This document shows positions 1-10,521 of a stretch of DNA of 64,000 nucleotides, piece after piece (position 1 is the stretch's first letter; the number at the start of each line of letters is the position of its first letter). This DNA is from Cylindrodendrum hubeiense (Eukaryota > Ascomycota > Sordariomycetes > Hypocreales > Nectriaceae). The stretch covers positions 31,780 through 95,779 of the forward strand of contig JAANBB010000120.1 of the NCBI GenBank assembly GCA_014621425.1. Direction: 5' to 3'. Both the position numbers and the translations under genes were made by a program. Below the pieces are notes generated by a model. It saw only the letters and a program-made list of their open reading frames with translations. It made no database searches and had not been told where the DNA came from.

Positions 1-436
1 GAGGCTTCCGTCAAATGGCTGCAGATATGAAACCATATGTGCTATACCAATCAACGCAAAGCCGTACAAAGATGCGGTTTTGAGTCCATGCAGCCACGTT
101 TGCGAACGCTCCGCCCGTCTTGACGCGGGCATGTGGTGCCATGTCATTTCTTGTTTTGAGTCCATGTTGCATATACCAAATGCGCGCATGTGCGTGCACA
201 ATAGGTGTTTAATTATTTTCCAATGGCTGCACTTTGGCGATTCAGGGCATTCGCACACGTGGCATCTCACACCTGACGGTATGAGTGTTTTGGGACGAAG
301 TTAAACACGGCCATCATCGACCCCATGAACTGACATCGGCCCGAGAGCTATCCTAGAACGGGATGCGACCGTTTTTGGCTCCATGGACGATAGACAGACG
401 AAATCTGATTCGTGGATGGGGAGATAATCGACATGG

Positions 437-457
437 CGATAAGAAAATATCTTATCG
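437..457. promoter_or_regulatory. Palindromic GATA-factor-type site
   Basis: Two 8-base arms, CGATAAGA and TCTTATCG, form a perfect inverted repeat around a 5-base spacer. Each arm holds a GATAAG core, the kind of site bound by fungal GATA factors such as the AreA family. It lies about 400 bp upstream of the likely amidohydrolase start, so nitrogen-responsive control is possible. The arms are read directly; the regulatory role is inference. Confidence 0.4.
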
Positions 458-490
458 GCTGGCACAGATAAAAACGGAACCGGCAACGGA

Positions 491-508
491 TCGGGTGTTA
501 GCACCCGA
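491..508. promoter_or_regulatory. 18-bp inverted repeat TCGGGTG-N4-CACCCGA (upstream copy)
   Basis: Perfect 7-base arms flank a TTAG spacer, upstream of the amidohydrolase gene. The same two arms recur with a 5-base spacer at 2846-2864, downstream of that gene. It could be an operator or the remnant of a small repeat. No binding protein can be named. Confidence 0.35.
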
Positions 509-851
509 CAGGATCGCGTATCAATAATGATAGGGTCGTGATTGTACGAGCCGAATAAAGCACGAGTCGGCTGTTGTTTCATCTATAGAGAGACTCGCGT
601 TGTATTTCACGATAAATCCGGAACATTTCTTGAGCAGTAATGTGTGCTTCATCGAGCTTTACATTGGTCGATGTCTTGTTTGGGTCTTAAAGCGGCCAAT
701 TATAGACACAATGAAGTCCAACGTCACGCATAACAGACGCCATCGTGCAAATGACGACAGTCTATCGAGTTTCGAGTTCATCACTGATGATGGACTGTTG
801 GCTGGCAACGAAAACACAACGCCCTTGAGGTCTGAGAGTAGTTCACTCAAA

Positions 852-2364
852 ATGGCCCCAGTCACAAGCTTTGAAGAATTGAAGACTGCCATTTACCCAC
901 CCAACCCGACATACGACATCGCAGATAGGCCATGGCTTCCACCGACACAGAAACCGTACCTGCTTCTGAATGCAAATCTGGTTGATCCCCGTGCTGGAGT
1001 CGTGCATAAAGGCACAAGCCTGCATCTGGCCGGCGGGAAGGTTGTGAGAGTTGCGCCGACGACTGCTCAAGACCTGACTACCGAGTTTCGCTGTGCGGGA
1101 CAGATGGTTGAGAAGATTGACGCCAGCAAATATTTCGTCTGCCCGGGACTCATCGACTGTAAGTTATTCAGATTACTTTATTGGATTAGGCTGCGTATTA
1201 ACTCAGATAGGCCATGTCCATGTGATGGCTGTTCACGGCAGCGCGGTATGAAATCGATCAATTGGAATGGGGATAATTTCATGGAAGGCTAACAATTGAC
1301 AGACACTGCATGGGGCATTTACATTTCCCCACGAGACTGCTATTTTCAGGTCGGCCGGCACACTCAGAGGAATGTTGTCCAATGGCTTCACCACGGTCAG
1401 AGATACTGGTGGCGCAACCATCGCCCACGCGCAAGCTACTGAAGAGTTCCTAATACCGGGTCCCCGTGTTTTCCAGGGCGGGCGAATGCTATCCCAGACA
1501 GGCGGTCATGGCGATGACACGGAGGTGTGGAATGATTCTCATTGCTGTCGGAGTAATGGCATCGCAAATTCTGCTCTTGGCAGGCTCTGCGATGGCGTTC
1601 CCGAATGCCTCCAAGCTGCGAGGGATAACATGCGCAAGGGTGCTCAACATCTCAAAGTTTGTACTTCCGGTGGCATCGCGTCAGCGACCGACAAGCTCGA
1701 ATCTCTCCAGTTCACAGTAGAGGAGTTACAGGCTATTACGACGGTTAACAAAAATATGGGAGGTACTTTGGTCACGGCCCATTGCTACACTGCTGAGGGC
1801 ATCAGGCATGCAATTGCCGGTGGCGTTCGGGGCATTGAGCATGGCAATATGATTGATCCTGAGACGGCACAGCTAATGGCTGAAAAGGGTGTATTCTTGA
1901 CACCTACCTTAGCGCTGCATACGTTTGTCACAATGCCGCCTTATGACAAGTTTGAAACGCCTGACGGTCTACGGAAGAACGCCATTGTGGGAGACGCGGG
2001 TATTCGCGGCATACGACACGCTGAAGAGGCAGGCGTGACGGTGTGTTATGGGACTGACACGACAGGTCCGACCTTGGTTATGCAGACGTACGAGTTTGTT
2101 GTGCGGTCAAAGATCCTGCCGAGTCCTGCCGTTCTGCGACAAGCGACGATCAACGGGGCTAAGCAGGTGGGGATGGAAGGCAAGCTGGGCGAGCTTGTTG
2201 AGGGTTCTTTTGCCGACCTGCTCTTTCTCAACAAGAATCCCCTCGAGGATATTGCAAGCTTGGACCGGATCAACGAGAATTTGATGATGGTGATGAAAGA
2301 CGGCAGAATTGTCAAGAGCCAGATAGATAGTCTGCGACCCGAGAGGAACTGCGAGTGGAACTGA
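852..2364 (+). CDS. Metal-dependent amidohydrolase (ochratoxinase/imidazolonepropionase-like)
   Basis: Exons 852-1158, 1211-1245 and 1303-2364 give 467 residues. The fold is the amidohydrolase TIM barrel, which hydrolyses amide, lactam or dipeptide bonds with a bound metal pair. Visible ligands are the HxH of DCHVH (about H104, H106), a likely carboxylated lysine in KVCTSGG (about K232), His in TAHCYT (274) and IEHGN (294), and Asp in YGTDTTG (366). The C-terminus carries the family's GSFADLLFLNKNPLEDI-type stretch. Both introns are short GT-AG and restore the frame exactly. In-frame ATGs at 711 and possibly 600 would add up to 84 residues; 852 is preferred because conserved sequence begins soon after it. 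Close relatives include ochratoxinase and prolidase-type enzymes, so the substrate is open. Cytosolic, since no signal peptide is seen from 852. Confidence 0.85.
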
Positions 2365-3199
2365 GTATTCATCATGTCAAAATTAACTAAATGGAGATCT
2401 ACGATTTATTCGAAGTCTGATACTGTGTAGTTAAGAAGTCGGAAATGGTACTGGCACTGCAGCTCGGCCCTAGATTCTACAAGTCACCAACTTAAGCACA
2501 TTGATATAGCTGTGAAGTGGGGAGAATATTAGAAGACACGTCGGAGAGCACTAGGGAGCATCCTCTAAAGCAGCATTTAATCCGATCTAGTCTAGGTACT
2601 CATGTTATTAAATGACAAAAACTCCCGGCATCATTCTGCCGTATGCGTTTGCATGCAGAACGAATCGGCTAGCTTTTGTAACGTGGTGCATACATTCTAA
2701 CTCACCTCTCATCTTTTGCAGAATATTTGAATAACTCTCGGCAATGATAGCCCCAACAACAAGCTCTGCCGCATCATGGTGTTTTTAGTTTTAGTTTTTG
2801 GTATCTAGTATCTATACCTAAAATCGGATAACCGGAGCCGCCGGGTCGGGTGACGTCCACCCGAGCCACGGAAAACAGTCGCGGGTATTTGGTATCTACT
2901 TAAAACCTCTAACTTCTGACCCTTCTGAGCACCCTCTAGTCCCTCTAGTCCCTCTAGAACCTCTGGCTTGGCCTGGCCCTGACATTGACCCCGCAACCAA
3001 GCAGCTGTTCGGGCCCTACAATGAGTGACCTCGTGTGGTATTTTTAACGAACCCCGCCGCATATTCGACAATCTCACCTATATGACTGCGTGATAGCATC
3101 CTAGATGTATCGGCAGGGGATCTATTATGCATGGGACGCAAGATGTAGGTATATAATTGAGAGAGTGCCAACTTAGAGAAAGACTCCGTTCCTGTGTGT
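2365..3199. other. Intergenic, convergent, with small repeats
   Basis: No gene seen. It holds a short tandem array built on CCCTCTAGT near 2932-2958 and a GC-rich patch (2820-2870) with an inverted repeat TCGGGTG-N5-CACCCGA at 2846-2864. The patch also contains CGGATAACCGGAGCCG, which resembles a stretch near 33766. Confidence 0.6.
2846..2864. repeat. Inverted repeat TCGGGTG-N5-CACCCGA (downstream copy)
   Basis: It has the same 7-base arms as the element at 491-508, here around ACGTC. The two copies bracket the amidohydrolase gene. Meaning unknown: it could be a shared operator or a miniature-element remnant. Confidence 0.35.
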
Positions 3200-4623
3200 C
3201 TAGCGGTTGACTAATCGAGACCCAGCTGCAATCACTGATGCATCTCCAAATAGAGGAGCCACTTGAAGAGTTTGTATACAAAGACACAGATTCAAAGCTC
3301 CCTGGTCCTTCTTCACCTCTTGGATATTCACCACCTGTCCAATCTCATCCAAGTCAACAATAACCTTCTTGGTGCTGGCCTTGCGTGGGTTCTTAGCCTC
3401 AAAGATCTCAGAGAGCCCAATAGCTTCCCATATTCTCCTGGCACCGAAATCGTTCCGATGTTGCTCCGGTACAAATAGAGGTTGATCTCGGTGGCAGTAA
3501 TCAGAACAGGTCTTGGAGTAGTCTGCTGTGTAGATATCGGGTGAGATGAAGTGTAACGTAGGGGTGAATCTCTGCCAAATGTCCAAAACCCAGATGACAG
3601 CACCTCCAGATGGGTATTCTCCTGGTTTTCCACCACCTGAGACAACACCGTCGCCCGGTTTCGTCTGGCCAGGCCTCGGCAACCAAACATTTGTGAAAAA
3701 AGGAATATCATATACACTTTTGCCAGCGACTGCCACCTTTTCGACATATAACGCATAGTGGTATGCCATGAACATTTCATCCGTATAGATGCTGCTCCCG
3801 AAGCATTCCTCCCAAGACCAATGTGACCAACAGAACCAGCCGTCCCCTTCAGGTAGCTTGCAACTCCGGCAAGGTAGCTCTTCAGTTCTGGACGCAATGA
3901 GTCTCCGCCTTGTTCCAGAAATCTGACGAGTTCCATGGGCACAGGTGAACTAAACAGCTGATTTGCCCTCTTGCTGCGATCACGGGAGTCGCCGAGGAGG
4001 CCGACTTCGTTTTCAACCTGCACCATTATGACTGTCTTGGCAGCATCGGTTTCGCTCAGGTGTTGCATCAGACTCGCGAAAGCTTTGGCATCGGCCTGTA
4101 CACATTCGTCGTGGAATATCGAGATGATGTTTGAGACCTGGATGCTACCGTTCGAGTCGCGATGTTGCATTCTAGGAAAACGCTGCGGGTTGGTTTTAAC
4201 CCAGGAAGGTGTATATCTGGACATTCCTCCATTGACCGTCAGCTAATGATGTTGAAGAGCATATGGCTCTAGAGATATTCACGCACCGTTTTTGAAGGAT
4301 CCGAACCAGACAAGTATCATGCGAAAGCCATGCTCCCTCGCAGCTGGAAGAGCACCATCGAACTCGGTGAAGACGAACTGACCTTCTTCTGGCTCTATAT
4401 CTTCCCAGGAAACTGTTCCCAAGATAGTATTGACCCCCATCTTGGCAATATTCTGCCATGCTGTATCCATGTAGTGCGCCGAGCTCATGGATGAGTTTTG
4501 CAATTCGCCTCCAAGGATCAAGAAAGGCTTGCCGTCAACGAGCAGCTGCCAACTTTTGCCCGCCCTTCTCAGGCGCGGAAGCTCAGGTGTGCCATTTACT
4601 GTTCCAGTTATTGTAGCACTCAT
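3200..4623 (-). pseudogene. GH35/DUF5597-type glycosidase (beta-galactosidase-like), frameshifted
   Basis: The first exon (4623 down to 4287) encodes a glycosidase start with LLVDGKPFLILGGEL, and ILVWFGSFKNG near its end. A 60-bp GT-AG intron (4227-4286) joins it in frame to GMSRYTPSWVKT. The second exon reads well to about 3855 and carries VENEVG, the general acid/base region of this clan. There the family sequence jumps to the next frame, which resumes with WSWEECFGSS and ALYVEKVAVAGK. The slip sits at a GGGG run around 3849-3855, as if one G were missing. After FGARRIWEAIG, near 3440, the sequence no longer resembles the family, and the expected C-terminal domain is absent. It is probably inactive, unless the slip is a sequencing error. 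Ancestral substrate: beta-galactosides or related oligosaccharides. Confidence 0.7.
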
Positions 4624-5564
4624 TGTGACTGTTGGGTTGCAAATGTCCGACGTATGGATGAGGAGGGGATTGAGACAACAGAATTAGTGTTTTCAGTGAA
4701 TGTGAGGGTTGAAGCGTAGGTTCCTGAGCAGGTCGATGTTCGATTGCTTGAGTATGTGCAGGATTGATTCGATCAAACGATGTGAAGAGTTGACCATTGC
4801 GCTTATGCATGCGTGATGGGGGATCTCGCTCCCAGCCTAGATTGTCTGTCAGTGGAAGAGTCCCGCTCAAGTGTGGAGAAAGCCGCCCTGTATTCCGACG
4901 TGCTTACAATTATCGGTATGCCAAGATATCAAGGACTTGTAGCTCAGCCACCAGCTGATTATCCACTCTCAGTCCCGCCATGTTTCCCGACGTCGAGGGT
5001 CTTGTGGCGGACGGACCCTTCCCAGAACTAGTCTAGTTTATCCCGCCTTTTTATCCGTCGTGCCGTGTAGAGGTCTACCGGGGGGGTTGACGAACACATG
5101 GTACGCAGGCTCCACTGTGAGTTCTAGGCCCTCTCCATTTGGAGAAACGAGCTCAATACGCGTATCTCGCGTATCTCACCGACCCCACCACATTCAAAGT
5201 CGGAATCGGCATCGCATGCGACTATTGTAGAATTGCTCCGATTCATCTTCACCACATGTTACTCGACCAACAAAGAATATAATAACGAATGAACAATGGT
5301 CACATTTGGGGTTATCCAACGCTGTTGCGACTAGGAATCAGATAGTGTAGTTTTGTTCTGTCAAATACTGTGGTATTGGTACGGTGAGTGACCCGGTGTA
5401 GAAGAGTTTATGAAGAGGAGGAGCATTTGAAGGTTCAGCCCAGACACATTCAATATTGAAATTTACTTAACCTGCTGTTTCGATCATCTCTCGCCCTCAA
5501 AGCTTCGCAGTCCTCCATCTTCTCGCGTAGCATCGTTGATATGTTAGGTAGTCGCGGAAAGAAA
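4624..5564. other. Intergenic, upstream of the glycosidase relic
   Basis: No convincing gene. Short frames at 4813-5031 and elsewhere lack recognisable sequence. It separates the start of the glycosidase relic from the stop of the MFS gene at 5565. Confidence 0.5.
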
Positions 5565-7509
5565 TCAGTTTCTAGCATCCGCGACTTTGCGGCCCGTTGT
5601 CGACACTTCATCCTCATCCTTCCTATCAACGCTCATAGATATACCAATCTTACCCTCTGTCATCATGACAGGCTCCGAAGAGTCGTAAAATGCAGCATCG
5701 GGATGTTGTGCTGCCGTTCGTCGGTCAAGCTGTACGGACAATTAGCAAATCTTTCCTTTCGTTTGAAGCGTGTGTTGGAACTTACCCAGAGAACAGCCCA
5801 GAGCATAGAAAACAGTAGCACAATAACAACGACCATGCTGATGTAGCCATTCTTCCAGTAAGGTACTTTATCCGCAGGATAGAGCACAATGCCCCACCAA
5901 GTGTACAGAATCTGCGCAAAGGCATTCATGCTCGTTAGAATGACGCTGCGACGCGCGTCATCGCCGCCACGTTGGCAGATGATATTCGCCCAGCCGAACA
6001 GCAGCGGGTTAACGATATATGAGCTTCCAGCGAGATAGAAAGCAAACATAGTGGCGCCCCAGGCCATGTCCGGGACGAAGAGGATGACCGTCGAGACAAG
6101 CTGGAGCACGCAGGCCAGAATACCCATCGGTACGCGCCGGCCAGTGGCGTCGATGTAAATTGCCGCGAGCATATTAGAAGTTATGCCCATGGCCTGGATA
6201 CCGAGAGGGTACGTGGTAACCTGGGACTGAGTAAAGTAGCCCTCAGAAGAGTAGTGCTTCAGCCAGAGAAGGTACAGGTTCTGGACGCAGTACGCCTCGA
6301 GAGCAGAGCAGACCATTGCAAACAGACACAGGATATAGAACGCCGGAGAGCCAAAAACACGCTTCGCCAGAGACCACGGGTTGATGTTATGGCTGTCTTC
6401 TTTCTTGGGCGGGAGTCGCTCCAAGGCCAATCGCTTCTCGGACTCGCTGATCCATTTGGCCTTCGTTAGCTCAGGGGTGTCGGGAAAGTAAAGGTATCCC
6501 ACGATAGCGATGGGACAAGTGATAATGCCGTCGATGAGAAAGACCCACTGCCATCCAGCTAAGCCAGACTAAACGCAAGGGTTAGTAGGAATTCGCGATA
6601 GAGCAACAAAGATACTTACGTAGCCATTCAATCCCTTGTGGATGGCTGTCATCATGACGCCTGCAAACATGGATCCCGCCTGGCCAGACGCTGTGAAAAT
6701 GGCTGTTCTCTTGGCGATCTCACGCGGTTTGCTAGAGGTCTTGAGTACATATATCCGTGACCTGTCTGTGAGGAGTTACTTACTACCAAGAACCAATACA
6801 ATAAATCGTGCCGCAGTACGTCGAGGCTTCAATCAGTCCCATGAAGAAGCGCACCACGCACAACTGCGCATATGTCTTGCAGGCAGCACTAGTCATTGTG
6901 AGACCGGCCCAGATCAGGCACATGGTAGGGAACCATATCCGCGGGGCGATCTTCTGGATGGCGATACCATGTGGAATCTGCCCGATGACATAGCTAGTTG
7001 GTGTTAGCTCAATTCGTGGCTACTAACAGCTGGGAGAATAGTTTACCCAGCTGTCGTCATCGAAAGTAACACATTGTACTGGTTACCCTCAAGATTCAGA
7101 GCTTCTTGGAGACCCGCGACCTTGGAACGTCAGCGCAAATCTTGACTTAGGATTAGAGATACTTACGTAGGCATTGGCGAAAGCAGCGCGATCGAGATAG
7201 TTGAAGAAGAAGGAAAAACAACAGTAGGTCTGAACAATGAGTCAATCGACCACTCTTATGGTTTGGAGAGAAGACATACAAGAATGAAAAAGTCTGATGA
7301 CCAATTAGTTAATTATTTGGGCGACTATGCCATTAGACTTGAGAACATACCGAGCTTCTTAACGAGCCATCGCTCTTCTTTGCTCTTTGCCTCATCACCG
7401 AGGACAAGTGCTGTGGATGTTAGCAATCTTCTGGACCCCGGATAGGTCAAAACGCACTTTTGACCTTCTGGCCGAGTGTCTGGCGTGTCTCGGATCCTGT
7501 AGAATCCAT
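5565..7509 (-). CDS. MFS transporter, anion:cation symporter (allantoate permease/Dal5-like)
   Basis: Nine exons on the minus strand: 7509-7458, 7410-7351, 7293-7280, 7229-7167, 7120-7047, 6993-6784, 6731-6620, 6568-5786 and 5729-5565. They give 510 residues. The Dal5 family imports organic anions such as allantoate, nicotinate, pantothenate and related vitamins or amides across the plasma membrane. Supporting stretches are NYLDRAAFANAY in TM1, IGQIPHGIAIQKIAPR, the SWYKPREIAKRTAIF loop and YLYFPDTPE before the central loop. About twelve hydrophobic segments follow. Exon 3 is only 14 bp. An apparent 25-bp intron after SW is avoided by using donor 6783 and acceptor 6732, which restores SWYKP. 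The substrate cannot be read from sequence. Confidence 0.88.
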
Positions 7510-8210
7510 CTTGATGCTGTATTGAACTCAGATCTAATGTGGTTGCGATGAATGAGGAGGAGCCGCTTGCTTTGTTTCTTCAACGGGACCTCGCCTCGTC
7601 CTTTTGTGCTTTCCTTAATCTAGCGCTCTCTCACGTCGCATTGATTCCCCAGATAAGACAATGATGCATGCAGTGTGGTGGCTGAGAAACCTAACCGGCC
7701 ACATGATTCAACCAGGTGAAGATTGAAACAGTATTTCTCGAGAAACTGATAGGAAGCGCATACGCAAGGTGATAAGACGCACAGACATTGAGAGATAACG
7801 CTAGGGCGCGAGTCAAGTCCCTGACAAATTTCGGGTGAGGGGCCCTATTTCCGTGTCGTCGATAGGACGCCTACCCAGGCTTGACTCCACCTTACGCTCG
7901 GGACATTGTACCCGCTGATAGTTGTGCTCGGGCCGCGTGCCGATGCGATAAGTAAGAGTGCAATTGCTGCAAATTCCACTGCAGTAGCACCTCGGTGTCT
8001 ATAGTTAATGCCTGCAGTAAAGTCCCGATTTAATAGCTACGTTAATTTATACCTTTGTTATGTTTCCGAGAGCGCAATGTTACTTTGGATGTTGATTAAT
8101 GCACATTGATGTTTACACGCCAAATTATTTTTCCTTTTTTTTGGTTGGTCATTCAACACCAGGACAATACCCCTACAATCAACCGCTTGTAGAGCTACCG
8201 AACCACGACA
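7510..8210. promoter_or_regulatory. Divergent promoter region of two MFS genes
   Basis: About 700 bp separate the starts of the minus-strand transporter (7509) and the plus-strand transporter (8211). No gene was seen and no clear operator could be assigned. Confidence 0.5.
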
Positions 8211-9946
8211 ATGACGACAAACGAAAGGACGCCTTTACTCTCGGGCTCAAAGCTGGTAGGAAAAAAGGTCTTGTTCTCACCAGCCAATCGAGTACTTGTC
8301 GCAGGCTTCCTCATCTCTGTCGCCCTCAGCTTCACCCAGGTGCCGTAAGCGACCCAAGAAACCGGTTATAGCAAGCATGACTAACTTGTTTAGGATTCTT
8401 TATGTTTTTCGTCTTATGGAATGTGAAGAGTTCTACCGTCACCATGCAGCCGACCAACTCGGTGACCGCTGCAACCGCAGTGAAATCGACGCCGGCACCG
8501 CTGCGCAGGTCTCTATTCTAGGCATGTCGACCACCTTCTGCGGCGTCCTCAATCTGTTCTACGCCGGCTGGCAAGTAAGGAACTGGGGACCTAGAACAGC
8601 CATAGTCCTGCAAACTTTGTTTCCTGCGCTCCGCGTCGCCATTCAAGTTGTCGGTGTGGCAATTGGGGCCAGGGACGGAATAATCATCGTTCAGTCCAGC
8701 CAACTCATAAGCCTCGTGGGTGGCATGTCTGGCTATCTGCTAGTGCTCAACACCACTGTCGGAGAGCTTGTGCCTGCTTCTGAAAGAACTGCCATGTTTG
8801 GCATGCTGCAGGGGAGTGTCATGCTAGGTACATCCATCGGGTACCTTCTTGGCGGAGTAGTCGGGGACACCTGGGGCATCAGAAGACCTTTTGAGATTGC
8901 GGCTGTCCTCTTTACGCTCTCAAGCGTGTATTCAGCACTGTTTATCCCCTATATTGACCCAAAGACCCTGACCGATACTGGATCACGCAAACAGCAGGGA
9001 TGGGGAAAACTATTTGGCGCAGTAAAGGTTCTCACTCCAAAAGCTCTGCGTCTTGAAGATGGTCGCCGGGTTAACCACTATGGAATCACATTTCTCGCTC
9101 TGGGCGTTTTTATGGGCGTGCTGGCCACTGGCTACGCACCCATTCTCATACAAATGTATTCCACCGCGGCGTTCAATTTCCTTCCCACGGAGAACAGTTA
9201 CCTCATGGCATCAAACTCACTGATTCGCGGCATATTTTTGATGGTCTTTTTCCCGAGAATAATATCTTCCGGACGGAAATGGTTCTCTGATTCCAATCCA
9301 AAGGAATCTATCCAAGTCCCCGCTGAGGCTATTGTAACGAACGAGAGCATGGACTTGGTCGCTGGCACGCCTGTAGGGCAGGAGCCCATTTTGGTAGTCA
9401 TTGATGTTGAAGATCGTTCCGGTCAAGCTTTTGACCTCTTTTTCCTTCGTTGGAGTCTGGTGGTGGACGGAGTGGTTACAGCGTCGACTGCGTTTGCGAC
9501 GAGAGAATGGCACATTTACCTTGGTAAGATCTTGTAATTTGTGATCAAAGACAACCGAGCTCACCATCTTTATTTAGCCGGAATTCTTCTCCCACTTGCC
9601 TCTGGATCGGCGCCGGCCAGCAAAGGTGTCATCACGGAAATGTGCTTGTCGTCGGAGCGTGCCGACGCCCTTCAAGCAATGACACTCGTCGAAAATGTCG
9701 CCATGTTATCCACTCTTGGACTATTTGGCTTCATATTTTCTACTTTCTCCAATATTGGGAAAGCATATCTCACGTTCTACTGCAATGCTGTTCGTCATCT
9801 GTGTCCCGTGCGTATCGATCGCAACGCTAACTTGGTATTAGGCCATTGCATTAGCAGCAGTTGCAATTCTGTTTCTATCGCAGTTCCCGCCTTCTCGAAG
9901 TAAACTCGAAGTTGAAGAGGATGAAGATCAAAATGAACCATTATAG
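8211..9946 (+). CDS. MFS transporter (tetracycline-resistance/SLC46-like efflux type)
   Basis: Exons 8211-8344, 8394-9523, 9578-9807 and 9842-9946 give 532 residues. MFS proteins of this fungal group have a cytosolic start (here TPLLSGSKL), then TM1 and a conserved ILYVFRLMECEEFY just after intron 1. The loop between TM2 and TM3 (NLFYAGWQVRNWGPR) matches the GxxSDRxGRR-type motif loosely. A long hydrophilic loop (about residues 350-400) splits the two halves, and the C-terminus is acidic (LEVEEDEDQNEP). The ATG at 8211 is preferred because it gives the usual short leader. Likely a plasma-membrane proton-coupled exporter or importer of small molecules. Substrate unknown. Confidence 0.82.
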
Positions 9947-10521
9947 GTCTCGACAAAAGGTGCACGGAAACGTCCTCATCGGGAAGCTCACGACGCGGTC
10001 GGGTGTACAATATACGGCCGGACAACAGACACTTGTAAAATGCATATAGAAATATAACAATAGAAGTCACATTAACTCCAGTCAATTTTGCGATTATCCG
10101 ATCACCAAACATCATCGACTAACTTGTGGAACAAGCCTGTGACCGGGGACATTTTTGATACCAGTTTACACTCTGTAACGAAAGCTTCACATTCCAACAC
10201 CAGGCAACGTCGCTACGTCAGGTGAGTGGCTTTTCCTGGGGAAGAGGTCTGACCAGGCAAAAGGAAGCTTGCCTACATGTGTAAATTTAGCATACGCAAT
10301 GGCCTAGGCCTACGTACTACGTAAACTAGTACCTAGCCGAGGCCAGATAAGCTGCGGGGCAAGATGGATCCAAGACTCCACACCTACGCAGGGTATCGGG
10401 GGTACACGCACCCGAGTGCCTATCAGTTGATTCATAGTCCGCTCCCGTCCAACTGCGCGTTTAATACTGCCGTCTCCCTACCCGAGTACATCGAATAATC
10501 TACGGGTGCTGGGATTCAACT
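9947..10521. promoter_or_regulatory. Intergenic, promoter of the regulator at 10522
   Basis: About 575 bp with no gene. It contains a loose inverted repeat around 10398-10417 with TCGGG and CCCGA ends. No confident site assigned. Confidence 0.4.

Noticed and set aside
301..582. 93-codon frame on the minus strand
   Set aside because: It spans the GATA and TCGGGTG palindromes, has no recognisable domain and lacks coding-like composition.
6759..6783. 25-bp intron in the Dal5-like MFS gene
   Set aside because: A normal 52-bp intron (6732-6783) restores the family's SWYKPxEIAKR loop, so no mini-intron is needed.
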